64,000 nt of DNA from Lewinellaceae bacterium. Lineage in GTDB: Bacteria > Bacteroidota > Bacteroidia > Chitinophagales > Saprospiraceae. A program made the position numbers and the translations under genes. The notes under the pieces were generated by a model, which saw only the letters and a program-made list of their open reading frames with translations, had not been told where the DNA came from and searched no databases. Below, piece after piece: positions 51,383-59,628 of the stretch. Every line of letters begins with the position of its first letter. Position 1 is the first letter of the stretch. Where the stretch lies: the NCBI GenBank assembly GCA_020636275.1, contig JACJYD010000001.1, forward strand, positions 1,054,001 to 1,118,000, in the 5' to 3' direction.

Positions 51383-53839
51383 ATGGTTAAGAATTTTTTA
51401 AAGATCGCTATTCGCAACCTTTTGAAATACAGGGGTTTTAGTTTGATCAATATACTCGGTCTGGCCGTTGGCATCGCCTGTACCCTGCTCATTTGCCTGT
51501 ACATCGCCCACGAGTTGAACTACGACCGTTGGAACCCCAATGCCGACCGGATCGCCCGGATTTACGGCGAAATCAATTTTGGTGGAAATGCCGCGACCTA
51601 TGCGGTTACAGGGGTGCCCGTCGGGCCCGATGTCGCCCGCGAATTTCCGGAGGTCGAAGCCTTCTGCCGCTTTCGGGACTACGGCAGTTATCTGGTGCGA
51701 AAGGATGGACAGGACCAGCAAAATTTTAAAGAACAAGAGGTCCTGGCCGTCGACAGTTCGTTCTTCAAGGTGTTTCCGGTGAAGGTATTGGCAGGCGATA
51801 GCCGTACCTGCCTGGTCGAACCCAATACCATGGCGATCTCCAAAAGCCGGGCGGAAAAATATTTCGGCTCCGTGTCGGATGCCCTGGGGCAAATCCTGGT
51901 CATGGATAATGAGTACCGGGATAAAGTGACAGCCGTATTTGAGGATATTCCGGAAAATTCGCATTTCAAAGCCCACTTTTTGCGCACCCTGACCGGTAAT
52001 GGAGAGATCCGGGATGCCACGCCCCTGTGGGCGGTGAGCAATAATTTTCACACTTATCTGCTCCTGAAGAAAGGCGTTTCCTATGAAGATTTTCGCCAAA
52101 AATTCATTGCCTTATCGCGAAAAAAGATGGAACAAACTTCCAGCAAGGTGCTCGGCATGTCCCTGGAAGAATTTGAGGCGACGGGACAATTCGTCCGGTT
52201 TAATTTGCAACGCCTGCTGGATATCCACCTGTATTCCGACCTGACTGCCGAACTGGAAGCCAACGGAAGCATCCAATACATTTGGATATTCAGTTCGATT
52301 GCGCTGTTCGTGCTGCTCATCGCCTGCATCAATTTCATGAACCTGACAACAGCCCGCTCTTCTCACCGCGCCCGGGAGATCGGCATTCGCAAGGTGCTCG
52401 GCGGGCAGCGCTCTTCCCTGATCGTACAATTTCTGATCGAAACGGTCCTGATCACTGCCCTTGCCGTATTGCTGGCGCTGGTGCTGGTGTCGGTGGCCTT
52501 GCCCTGGTTTGACGAGTTGGCGAGCCGGCAGATCGAGATCCCCTGGTCGACCCCCCTGTTTTGGTTGGCCTTGCTGGGAGGCGCCTGCGTGGTGGGCCTT
52601 TTGGCGGGGAGCTATCCGGCCTTTTTCCTCTCGGCATTCGATTCCATTAGTGTGTTGAAGGGCAAATCGGGCGGAACGGCCAGACACGGCGCCCTGCGCA
52701 GTGGCTTGGTGGTGTTTCAGTTCTCCACGGCCGTCGTCCTTATGATCGCCACGGTCCTGGTCTATAACCAGCTCAATTTCATCCGGAATAAAAAATTGGG
52801 CTTTCAGAAAGACCAGGTGATCGTTCTCAACGATTCCTATGCCCTGGGCGACCGGGTAGAGGCCTTTAAGCAGGAACTACTGAAGAATCCCGCCGTGCAA
52901 AGCGCCAGTATCAGTTCCTACCTGCCGGTTCCCTCCTCGCGCAGCGACAACACGTTCACCACTTCCCGCGAATTCCGGGAGGATAATTCGGTCAATATGC
53001 AGAATTGGCAGGTGGATTACGATTATCTCAAGACCATGGGCATGGAGCTGGTCGCCGGGCGTTTCTTCGACCCTTCGCATCCCTCCGACAGCTCCGCGAT
53101 CGTGTTGAATCAAAAGGCAGTGGAAAATTTCGGATTTGAAAACCCGGTGGGCGAGAAGATCTACACCATCTTTCACAACATCCAGGGCCAACCCACGCCG
53201 GAAGATTTCGAGGAACTAACGGTCATCGGGGTGGTAAAAAATTTCCACTGGTCCAGCCTGCGGGAGAATATCGGATCGCTCAGCATGAGCCTCGGCAACT
53301 CGAAGGGACTGATCTCCTTCCGCTATGCAGCCGGCGCGAGTAAGGAGGTCATTGCCGATCTGGAGCAAAAATGGAAGGAAATGGCGCCCACCCAGCCTTT
53401 TTCCTACGACTTTCTCGACGATTCCTTTGAAGGGGTCTACCGGGCCGAGCAACGGATCGGGCAGATCGCCGGCATCTTCGCGCTCCTGGCGATCCTGGTC
53501 TCCTGCCTGGGATTGTTTGGCCTGGCTAGTTTTACGGCCGAACAACGCACCAAAGAGATCGGCATTCGCAAGGTGCTCGGCGCTTCGGTGGCGGGCATCG
53601 TAGGCCTTTTATCCAAAGACTTCCTCAAACTGGTGCTGATCGCCCTCGTCTTCGCTTTTCCCCTGGCCGGGTTCCTGATGAACAAGTGGCTGCAGGGATT
53701 TGCATACCGCATCCATATCGAATGGTGGGTGTTCGCCCTGGCCGGAGCAGTTGCCGTGCTGGTCGCTTTCTTCACCATCAGCTTTCAGTCCATCCGGGCG
53801 GCACTGGCCAATCCGGTGGAGAGTTTGCGGAGCGAATAA
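51383..53839 (+). CDS. FtsX/MacB-type ABC permease 2
   Basis: An 818-residue paralogue of the permease just upstream, with the same double-module layout: TM1 in FSLINILGLAVGIACTLLICL, the two FtsX boxes EIGIRKVLGGQRSSL and EIGIRKVLGASVAGI, and a C-terminal IRAALANPVESLRSE. The two share the same order of domains but are diverged in the periplasmic parts (for example DNTFTTSREFREDNSVNM region here). Two non-identical permeases could make a heterodimer with one ATPase. The gene ends 5 bases before the convergent TPR-SGNH gene. Confidence 0.93.
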   Translation: MVKNFLKIAIRNLLKYRGFSLINILGLAVGIACTLLICLYIAHELNYDRWNPNADRIARIYGEINFGGNAATYAVTGVPVGPDVAREFPEVEAFCRFRDYGSYLVRKDGQDQQNFKEQEVLAVDSSFFKVFPVKVLAGDSRTCLVEPNTMAISKSRAEKYFGSVSDALGQILVMDNEYRDKVTAVFEDIPENSHFKAHFLRTLTGNGEIRDATPLWAVSNNFHTYLLLKKGVSYEDFRQKFIALSRKKMEQTSSKVLGMSLEEFEATGQFVRFNLQRLLDIHLYSDLTAELEANGSIQYIWIFSSIALFVLLIACINFMNLTTARSSHRAREIGIRKVLGGQRSSLIVQFLIETVLITALAVLLALVLVSVALPWFDELASRQIEIPWSTPLFWLALLGGACVVGLLAGSYPAFFLSAFDSISVLKGKSGGTARHGALRSGLVVFQFSTAVVLMIATVLVYNQLNFIRNKKLGFQKDQVIVLNDSYALGDRVEAFKQELLKNPAVQSASISSYLPVPSSRSDNTFTTSREFREDNSVNMQNWQVDYDYLKTMGMELVAGRFFDPSHPSDSSAIVLNQKAVENFGFENPVGEKIYTIFHNIQGQPTPEDFEELTVIGVVKNFHWSSLRENIGSLSMSLGNSKGLISFRYAAGASKEVIADLEQKWKEMAPTQPFSYDFLDDSFEGVYRAEQRIGQIAGIFALLAILVSCLGLFGLASFTAEQRTKEIGIRKVLGASVAGIVGLLSKDFLKLVLIALVFAFPLAGFLMNKWLQGFAYRIHIEWWVFALAGAVAVLVAFFTISFQSIRAALANPVESLRSE

Positions 53840-53844
53840 GGGAT

Positions 53845-55572
53845 CTATTTTCTGTTCCAAACCCGTTCAAAGAGGAGCCGATGCCCTGCATTGTTCAGGT
53901 GGATACCGTCTCCGGAGTCGTATTCTTTCCGAATATGTCCCTTTTCGTCGGCCAGACCATTCCAGAAATCGATGGCATGATCGCCGTAGGTGACGAAGAT
54001 GGAGTCAACGACTTCCCGCTGGATCTGTATCTGAGCGGGATCGCTGAAGTTCCGGGGTTGAGGCGTGCAGATCCAGACTTCAACCCCCGCTTTTTTAGCC
54101 GTTTCAGCGATTTGCGAAAAATTGGCCAGCTGTTCCGCTGCGGAAAATTGGTTGGCCGCATCATTTGAAGGCAAATTGACGATGATCGTACAGGGATTCA
54201 GTGAAAGGGCTTTGGTCACATTGCGGGCGGTATCGACGGTGATCCCGGCATTGGGCGCACCCGGTGATCCCGTGGGTAGAACGTGATAAGTGGTGTATCC
54301 GCCTTTGGCAAGGTTCACGACGGAAACCCGGGGATTTTCCTGGACCAGGGCAGCGCGGTACCGGTTCACCCAGGCACTGTCCGGAGAGGCCGGCCCCGTC
54401 CCTTCAGCCGTCGAAGAGCCGAGCACCACGGTCAGGCACGTATCGGGCTGAGTGCCTGGATTCGATCCTGCGGCCGGTTTCATTTTCCCTTCAAAGACCT
54501 GAACAACCGCTTTCTTCAGGTCGCCGTAGTCAATATCGTCGGTATCCCAGCCATACGGGTAGGTCAGGTGGGCGCCATCCCTTTTTTCCTCACAGAGTAA
54601 ATGCTTGGGACCGCCAGGAACCTGAAGGGTTTGCTCGGTGAGGAGCAGGCGCTCGATTTCGTCTTTTTCCGGAGACAGGAGGTAGATCTTGTAAATGGCG
54701 TCGAACGGCTGTTCGGGCGATTTAAAATTTTTGTAAACGGATACTACCCGGCCATTCCACTCAAACTCGTCGATGGGCGCGTTGCCGAATTTCATGAATT
54801 CTTCGGGCAGGGCCTTATTTTCATAAGCCGACCTGACCATTTGAAAAATGCGATCCCCTGCGGCGTAGTTTCCACCGGCATAATAGGCCTTTATGAGGCT
54901 GAGATAGATGAAGTAGTCATTCGGATCGAGGGTCAGGGCCTGGGTATATGCTTTGGCGGCCTTTTGATAGTCCCGGGTAAAAGAATATTCGAGTTGTCCG
55001 ATGTCGAGGAGGGTCCGCAGGTAATACGAGTCGGCGGGATCGATCTTGTTCAGGGCATCGTAGAAACCCTGGAGCGCCCCGGTAGAATCGCCCCTCATTT
55101 GGAGAATGTGCGGGGTCAAATAGTAGGGGATGCCCAACTCGTAGGACATTTTCATGGCTTCTGCAGCGCAGTGGTATGCCGAATCGAGAATATCGGCATG
55201 GTAGAAGACGAGCGCTTTTTCGCTCATGACCGTTTGCGCATCGGGTTTCAGGGCCAGCGCCCGGTTATAGCATTGAACGGCCTCTACGAAGTCGCCTTTC
55301 CAGCGGTAGGCAAGGCCCTGGTAGAAGTGAACATCCGGAGTTTGAAAACCGTTTTCGAGGGCTTTTCCGTAATACTCTAGGGCTTTGTCGTCATTTTCCA
55401 GATAGAAATAAGCCTGCCCGGTGAAGAAGAGGTCTTCCCCCGAAAGGCTGTCGGATTGCCCGGCAAGGGTTATTGCGGCCTGGTATTGCTCCTGGTCGAG
55501 GTAGGCTTTGATGTTCTGGGAAAAAACGAATGGGCTCCACAAACAGAACCCGACGATCATAAAATATTTCAT
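53845..55572 (-). CDS. Secreted TPR-SGNH/GDSL hydrolase fusion
   Basis: A 575-residue exported protein (signal MKYFMIVGFCLWSPFVFSQ). Residues 25-260 are six or seven TPR-like helix pairs (for example ALEYYGKALENGFQTPDVHF, AVQCYNRALALKPD, AAKAYTQALTLDPNDYF). A linker follows, and residues 380-575 are an SGNH hydrolase with block I GSSTAEGTG (nucleophile Ser386 or Ser387), block II NLAKGGYTT, block III NLPSNDA and block V DGIHLNNAGH (Asp555, His558). Coupling TPRs to an SGNH esterase in one polypeptide is unusual. The upstream esterase (55584-56393) lies 11 bases away and is probably co-transcribed. Substrate unknown; an ester on a polymer or protein is plausible. Confidence 0.85.
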   Translation of the reverse strand: MKYFMIVGFCLWSPFVFSQNIKAYLDQEQYQAAITLAGQSDSLSGEDLFFTGQAYFYLENDDKALEYYGKALENGFQTPDVHFYQGLAYRWKGDFVEAVQCYNRALALKPDAQTVMSEKALVFYHADILDSAYHCAAEAMKMSYELGIPYYLTPHILQMRGDSTGALQGFYDALNKIDPADSYYLRTLLDIGQLEYSFTRDYQKAAKAYTQALTLDPNDYFIYLSLIKAYYAGGNYAAGDRIFQMVRSAYENKALPEEFMKFGNAPIDEFEWNGRVVSVYKNFKSPEQPFDAIYKIYLLSPEKDEIERLLLTEQTLQVPGGPKHLLCEEKRDGAHLTYPYGWDTDDIDYGDLKKAVVQVFEGKMKPAAGSNPGTQPDTCLTVVLGSSTAEGTGPASPDSAWVNRYRAALVQENPRVSVVNLAKGGYTTYHVLPTGSPGAPNAGITVDTARNVTKALSLNPCTIIVNLPSNDAANQFSAAEQLANFSQIAETAKKAGVEVWICTPQPRNFSDPAQIQIQREVVDSIFVTYGDHAIDFWNGLADEKGHIRKEYDSGDGIHLNNAGHRLLFERVWNRK

Positions 55573-55583
55573 GGTAAAATGGA

Positions 55584-56393
55584 TTATTGCTTTATTATCC
55601 TGCGCACCTCCTTTAGCAACAGCGGAAATGCCGGTTCGGTCATCCCGTGGTCGTAGCCGTCCAGTTCATAGAGCCGGGTTTCATGGTGCCCCACTACTTT
55701 CATCATCCGCATCAGGTAGGCATTTTCTTCGTAACGACCGAGCAGTTCCAATTCCCTGTCGCCGGTGATCAGCAGCAGGGGCGGGGCATCTGGTCGCACG
55801 TGGTATAAAGGCGCATATTCATCGACCACCGGTTGCGTACCGGGGATACCTCTTTCCTGCCGGATGGTAAAATGCGTGATGGTATGCCCGCTGAAGGGGA
55901 TCAAGCCTGCGATGCGGTTGGCGTCGATGTCGTGGACGCTCAGCCAGCGCTTGTCCAAGCCGACCATGCTGACCAGGTAGCCCCCGGCGGAGTGCCCGGA
56001 GAGAAAGATCAGGGTGGAATCACCTCCGTAATTGGCGATGTTGTTGAAAACCCAGGCCACTGCCGCCGCCGCGTCTTCGATGTATTTGGGCGCCGTCACC
56101 CGGGGGTTCAGGCGGTAGTTGACGCCCGCTACGGCGATGCCCTGTTCGCGAAGGGCATTTGGGATCTCCTTATTTCCCCCGGTCAATCCACCGCCGTGAA
56201 ACCAAACCACCGTGGCGTAGCCTTTGGTATCGGGATAGTAGAGATCCAACACACACCGTTCGTCGATGTATGCATCCGATTGGTTAACCGAGTCCGAGTA
56301 GTAGTGGAGGTTGAGGAGGGTGGTATATTCGCCGGATTGGGCGGAGACCGTCAGGCTGCAGAGGAGGAAGAGGACGAAAAGAAGATTTTTCAT
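55584..56393 (-). CDS. Secreted alpha/beta-hydrolase (BD-FAE/carboxylesterase-like)
   Basis: A 269-residue exported hydrolase with signal MKNLLFVLFLLCSLTVSAQ. It has the oxyanion motif VVWFHGGGLTGG, nucleophile Ser135 in LSGHSAGGYL, Asp212 in LLLITGDRELE and His249 in GYDHGMT. It resembles the esterase/lipase branch used for small acyl esters or feruloyl esters; a true feruloyl specificity is not shown. It lies 11 bases upstream of the TPR-SGNH gene (a two-esterase pair). A terminator separates it from lolA. Confidence 0.85.
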   Translation of the reverse strand: MKNLLFVLFLLCSLTVSAQSGEYTTLLNLHYYSDSVNQSDAYIDERCVLDLYYPDTKGYATVVWFHGGGLTGGNKEIPNALREQGIAVAGVNYRLNPRVTAPKYIEDAAAAVAWVFNNIANYGGDSTLIFLSGHSAGGYLVSMVGLDKRWLSVHDIDANRIAGLIPFSGHTITHFTIRQERGIPGTQPVVDEYAPLYHVRPDAPPLLLITGDRELELLGRYEENAYLMRMMKVVGHHETRLYELDGYDHGMTEPAFPLLLKEVRRIIKQ

Positions 56394-56417
56394 GAAAATG
56401 CCGATTAAAGGATAAAG

Positions 56418-56460
56418 ATAGGCAAAAGGAGCGGGCTACAGGCAGGCTCCTTTTGCCTAT
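56418..56460 (-). terminator. Terminator between lolA and the esterase
   Basis: ataggcaaaaggagc (56418-56432) and gctccttttgcctat (56446-56460) are exact 15-base complements. The hairpin lies between the lolA stop (56470) and the esterase ATG (56393), so the esterase pair likely has its own promoter or partial read-through. Confidence 0.75.
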
Positions 56461-56469
56461 CCGTATTCT

Positions 56470-57159
56470 TTAATCGATCCTCAGATCTTCGACATAACAA
56501 TCCGGGCATTCCGCCTTATTCCACACGAAGGTGCTGGCCGGATACGTGCCATTGCTCTTGAAAGTATTGACGGTGAGCGTATACCTGGAACCGTCTTTGG
56601 CAAAGGCCTTGATGCGCACGATCTGGGAACTGGCCTTGTCGACGCTGAGCCGCATCTTGGAGTATTCGGACGACTGGTCCAGTGGTTTGAATTCGATATC
56701 CTGAATGATCTTGCCGTTTTCGGAATACTCATTCGACAAAATATAGACAAAATCATCCCGCTCGTAGACGCGGAGCAGATCGCGGGGAGAGAGGAAGGCG
56801 CTCTCCTCTTCTTCGTCGAAGTTGTTGATCTGGACTTCCTTGTTGTTTTTCAGATAGAGCCAGATGGATTTGCCGTCGCAAAGCAGATTCTGGGAAGCGA
56901 GTTCGAGGCGGTACTGGTTGCCTTGCTGGATCAGCTTGCCGGATTGATCTTCGGCCGGTTGTCCGGGCAATTCGATGTTGAGGGTAAAAAGGGCTTCAAC
57001 CGATTTGTAGGCTTCGTATTTGATCTTCACTTTTTCCAAAACGGCCTTGGCCGCCGGATCGGAATCGGAAGCCTTGGTGTACTGGTTGGTCGTGGGCTGG
57101 GCCAACAGGCCGGCGGTGAAGAGTCCAAGGAAGAAGAGGGATAACGCGGATCTAAGCAT
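56470..57159 (-). CDS. lolA: LolA-family outer-membrane lipoprotein carrier
   Basis: A 229-residue periplasmic chaperone that ferries lipoproteins to the outer membrane. It has signal MLRSALSLFFLGLFTAGLLAQ. The half-barrel follows: VEALFTLNIELPGQPAEDQSG, GNQYRLELASQNLLCDGKSIW, YLKNNKEVQINNF and a C-terminal SNGTYPASTFVWNKAECPDC. The CPDC motif near the end is unusual and may form a disulfide. No lolB or lolCDE is adjacent. Length is typical of Bacteroidota LolA homologues. Confidence 0.88.
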   Translation of the reverse strand: MLRSALSLFFLGLFTAGLLAQPTTNQYTKASDSDPAAKAVLEKVKIKYEAYKSVEALFTLNIELPGQPAEDQSGKLIQQGNQYRLELASQNLLCDGKSIWLYLKNNKEVQINNFDEEEESAFLSPRDLLRVYERDDFVYILSNEYSENGKIIQDIEFKPLDQSSEYSKMRLSVDKASSQIVRIKAFAKDGSRYTLTVNTFKSNGTYPASTFVWNKAECPDCYVEDLRID

Positions 57160-57355
57160 GGTCGTATGTTTTGTCGTTTATGGAACGCTTTCCAACTGCA
57201 AATATTGAAAAAGGAACCGAAGGGCGCCGTTAAAGTTTGTTAACGGTGGATACGGGCGCTCCCCGACCCCGGAAGAGAATATTTTTGAATGAAGGCATAA
57301 AGATGAGTTCATTCTCCTCGTGTTTTCCTATTTTATCCCTCTATTTCTTTTGCCT

Positions 57356-59539
57356 ATGGCTCTTTGGCCCCGAAGACTCCCCTTTTTTCGCCAGCACGAC
57401 GCCACCGACTGCGGGCCGGCGGTATTGCGCATGGTGGCGGGCTACTATGGCCTGTCGCCCGCCATGCCCTATCTCCGGGAGCTGGCGGGTGCCGACCGGG
57501 AAGGAACTTCGCTGGAAGACCTGGCCAATGCCGCCCGGCAATTGGGCTTTGAGGCGCTTCCGGTCTGGATGGGCATCGAAACGGAGGAGGCGCCCGGCCT
57601 GGAAGAGGCCCCTTTACCCTGTGTATTGCATTGGGAACAACGCCACTTCGTGGTGCTCTATCGCCTTGGTCGCCGCCACGCCTGGATCGCAGATCCCGCC
57701 CAGGGCAAGCGGAAGATCAGCAGGACCGAATTGTCAGCCTCCTGGCTGGGCACGGCCGATAAGGCAGGCGCCCTGCTCCTGCTGCCGGGAGAATTCGATC
57801 TCCCGTCCGGAGGAGGCCAAAGCCCACCGAAGCTTTGGTCCTTTGTCTGGGCTCACCTGCGCCATTACCGGGGTCCGCTCTCCCTGCTCCTGGGCGGCGT
57901 TTTCCTGGGTAGCCTGGTGGCCATGGCCGCACCTTTCCTGGCCCAGGCCGTGGTGGATCTCGGAATGCCCAACCGGGACCTCCCGCTGATCGCGCTGTTG
58001 CTGACTGGGCAGTTGCTCCTGGCGCTGGGTCAACTCAGCCTGCAATGGTGGCAAAACTGGCTTCTGATGCAGCTGGGCGCCCGCTTTCAGGTCAACCTCC
58101 TCAGCAGTTTCCTGCGTCGCCTGGTCACATTGCCGCAGCGCTTCTTCGACCAACGGCAAACGGGCGACCTTCTGCAGCGCATTGAAGACCATCAGCGCAT
58201 TGAACAGTGGCTTTCGGGCGATTTGATGCGCATCGTCTATTTTGCCTTGTTTGGGTTGGTGTTCGGCGTCGTGCTGCTGCTCTACAACCCTCTTCTGTTC
58301 GGGGTCTTTACGGTTTTCAGCGGGGTGTATATCGCCTGGGCGCTGGGCTTCCTGCGGGCTCGAACGACGATCGATTATCAGCGGTTCGAGCAATTGGCGG
58401 AACACCAGGAAACGCTCCTGGAGGTGATCCAGGGCATACCCGATATCAAGCTGCAGGGGAGCCGGCAGCGGCATTACGCCAAATGGGGAGGCATTCAGTG
58501 GCGGCTGTTCCGGACCAATCTCCGGGCGCTTTATATCCGGCAAATGCAGGACGGCGGCGCCGGCGTGATCAATCAGGTCAAGGACCTGCTGCTGATCTTT
58601 CTCGCTTCGAAAGGAGTGGTCGATGGGGAAATGACCCTGGGGATGTTCGTGGCGGTGCAGTTTATCATCGGCCAGCTCAACGTGCCCATCTCCCAACTGG
58701 TGCCGTTTATCCGGACCTTTCAGGATGCCCGTATCAGTCTGGAGCGGGTACAGGTGGTGACTCGGGAGGCAGCAGAAACGGAAATGGAACCTTTGCCCCA
58801 AAGAATCCCCTTTGATCCTTCCGGCCCCGTCGGGTTGAGAGGTGTTCATTTTCGATACCAGCATTCCGGTCCCTGGATCCTGGAGCAGATCGATCTGACC
58901 TTTCCCGAAGGGAAAAAGATCGCCATTGTCGGCGCCAGCGGGAGCGGAAAGACGACCTTGATCCGGCTGCTGCTGGGACTGTATCAACCCAACGAAGGCG
59001 CGATCGTCCTGGGTGAGAACCAGTTACTGGGGAAAGATACCTTGCCCTCGTGGCGGGACTGGTGCGGCTCTGCGCTTCAGGACGGTTTTTTATTTTCGGA
59101 TACGATTGCGCAAAACATCGCCGAAGCAGCCGGACAGCCGGAAATGGAGCGTGTCCGGGAGGCCGCCCGGAAAGCCGATATCGATGCGTTCATTCAATCG
59201 CTCCCGCATGGCTACCAGACCTTCATCGGTCCGAAAGGCATCCAGTTGAGCCAGGGACAACGGCAGCGCGTGCTCCTGGCCCGGGCCTGGTACGGAAACC
59301 CCCGGTTCTGGGTCCTCGACGAGGCAACCAGCGCCCTCGATACCCCCAGTGAAGAAGCGGTCTGGCAGGCGCTCGAACGGCAGGCTCCTCCGGTCACGAT
59401 CGTGTTTACCTCGCACCGGCTTCGCACCGTGCAAAGAGCCGATTGGGTCGTCGTGCTCGAAAACGGTCGGGTGGTGGAAACGGGAAGCCCGGAAGCCTTG
59501 CTGGACAAAGGGGGCGTGTTTTGCCAGTTATTTGCATAA
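57356..59539 (+). CDS. C39-peptidase ABC exporter (bacteriocin-processing type)
   Basis: A 727-residue peptidase-containing ABC transporter (PCAT). Residues 1-130 are a C39 protease with Gln13 and Cys19 in FFRQHDATDCGPAVLRM, His in VLHWEQRHFVVLYR and Asp in AWIADPAQG. The TM domain (about 160-440) is followed by an ATPase with GASGSGKTT, LSQGQRQRVLLARA and VLDEATSALD. Such proteins cut a GG-leader from a peptide and export it. ATG at 57356 is chosen because C39 proteases begin about 15 residues before the active Cys; an earlier in-frame GTG adds 12. No adaptor gene or obvious leader peptide lies nearby. Confidence 0.9.
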   Translation: MALWPRRLPFFRQHDATDCGPAVLRMVAGYYGLSPAMPYLRELAGADREGTSLEDLANAARQLGFEALPVWMGIETEEAPGLEEAPLPCVLHWEQRHFVVLYRLGRRHAWIADPAQGKRKISRTELSASWLGTADKAGALLLLPGEFDLPSGGGQSPPKLWSFVWAHLRHYRGPLSLLLGGVFLGSLVAMAAPFLAQAVVDLGMPNRDLPLIALLLTGQLLLALGQLSLQWWQNWLLMQLGARFQVNLLSSFLRRLVTLPQRFFDQRQTGDLLQRIEDHQRIEQWLSGDLMRIVYFALFGLVFGVVLLLYNPLLFGVFTVFSGVYIAWALGFLRARTTIDYQRFEQLAEHQETLLEVIQGIPDIKLQGSRQRHYAKWGGIQWRLFRTNLRALYIRQMQDGGAGVINQVKDLLLIFLASKGVVDGEMTLGMFVAVQFIIGQLNVPISQLVPFIRTFQDARISLERVQVVTREAAETEMEPLPQRIPFDPSGPVGLRGVHFRYQHSGPWILEQIDLTFPEGKKIAIVGASGSGKTTLIRLLLGLYQPNEGAIVLGENQLLGKDTLPSWRDWCGSALQDGFLFSDTIAQNIAEAAGQPEMERVREAARKADIDAFIQSLPHGYQTFIGPKGIQLSQGQRQRVLLARAWYGNPRFWVLDEATSALDTPSEEAVWQALERQAPPVTIVFTSHRLRTVQRADWVVVLENGRVVETGSPEALLDKGGVFCQLFA

Positions 59540-59628
59540 TTAATTCATATCCCCCCGGTTTCTTTGTGCGCAAAATGTTGACCCCTAACCCGCTTTTATG
59601 TAAATTGTCGGAAATAAAAACTCCCGCC

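Noticed and set aside
57734..58987. A 417-residue minus-strand frame
   Set aside because: Antisense to the C39 exporter; no motifs and odd composition (Gln-rich).
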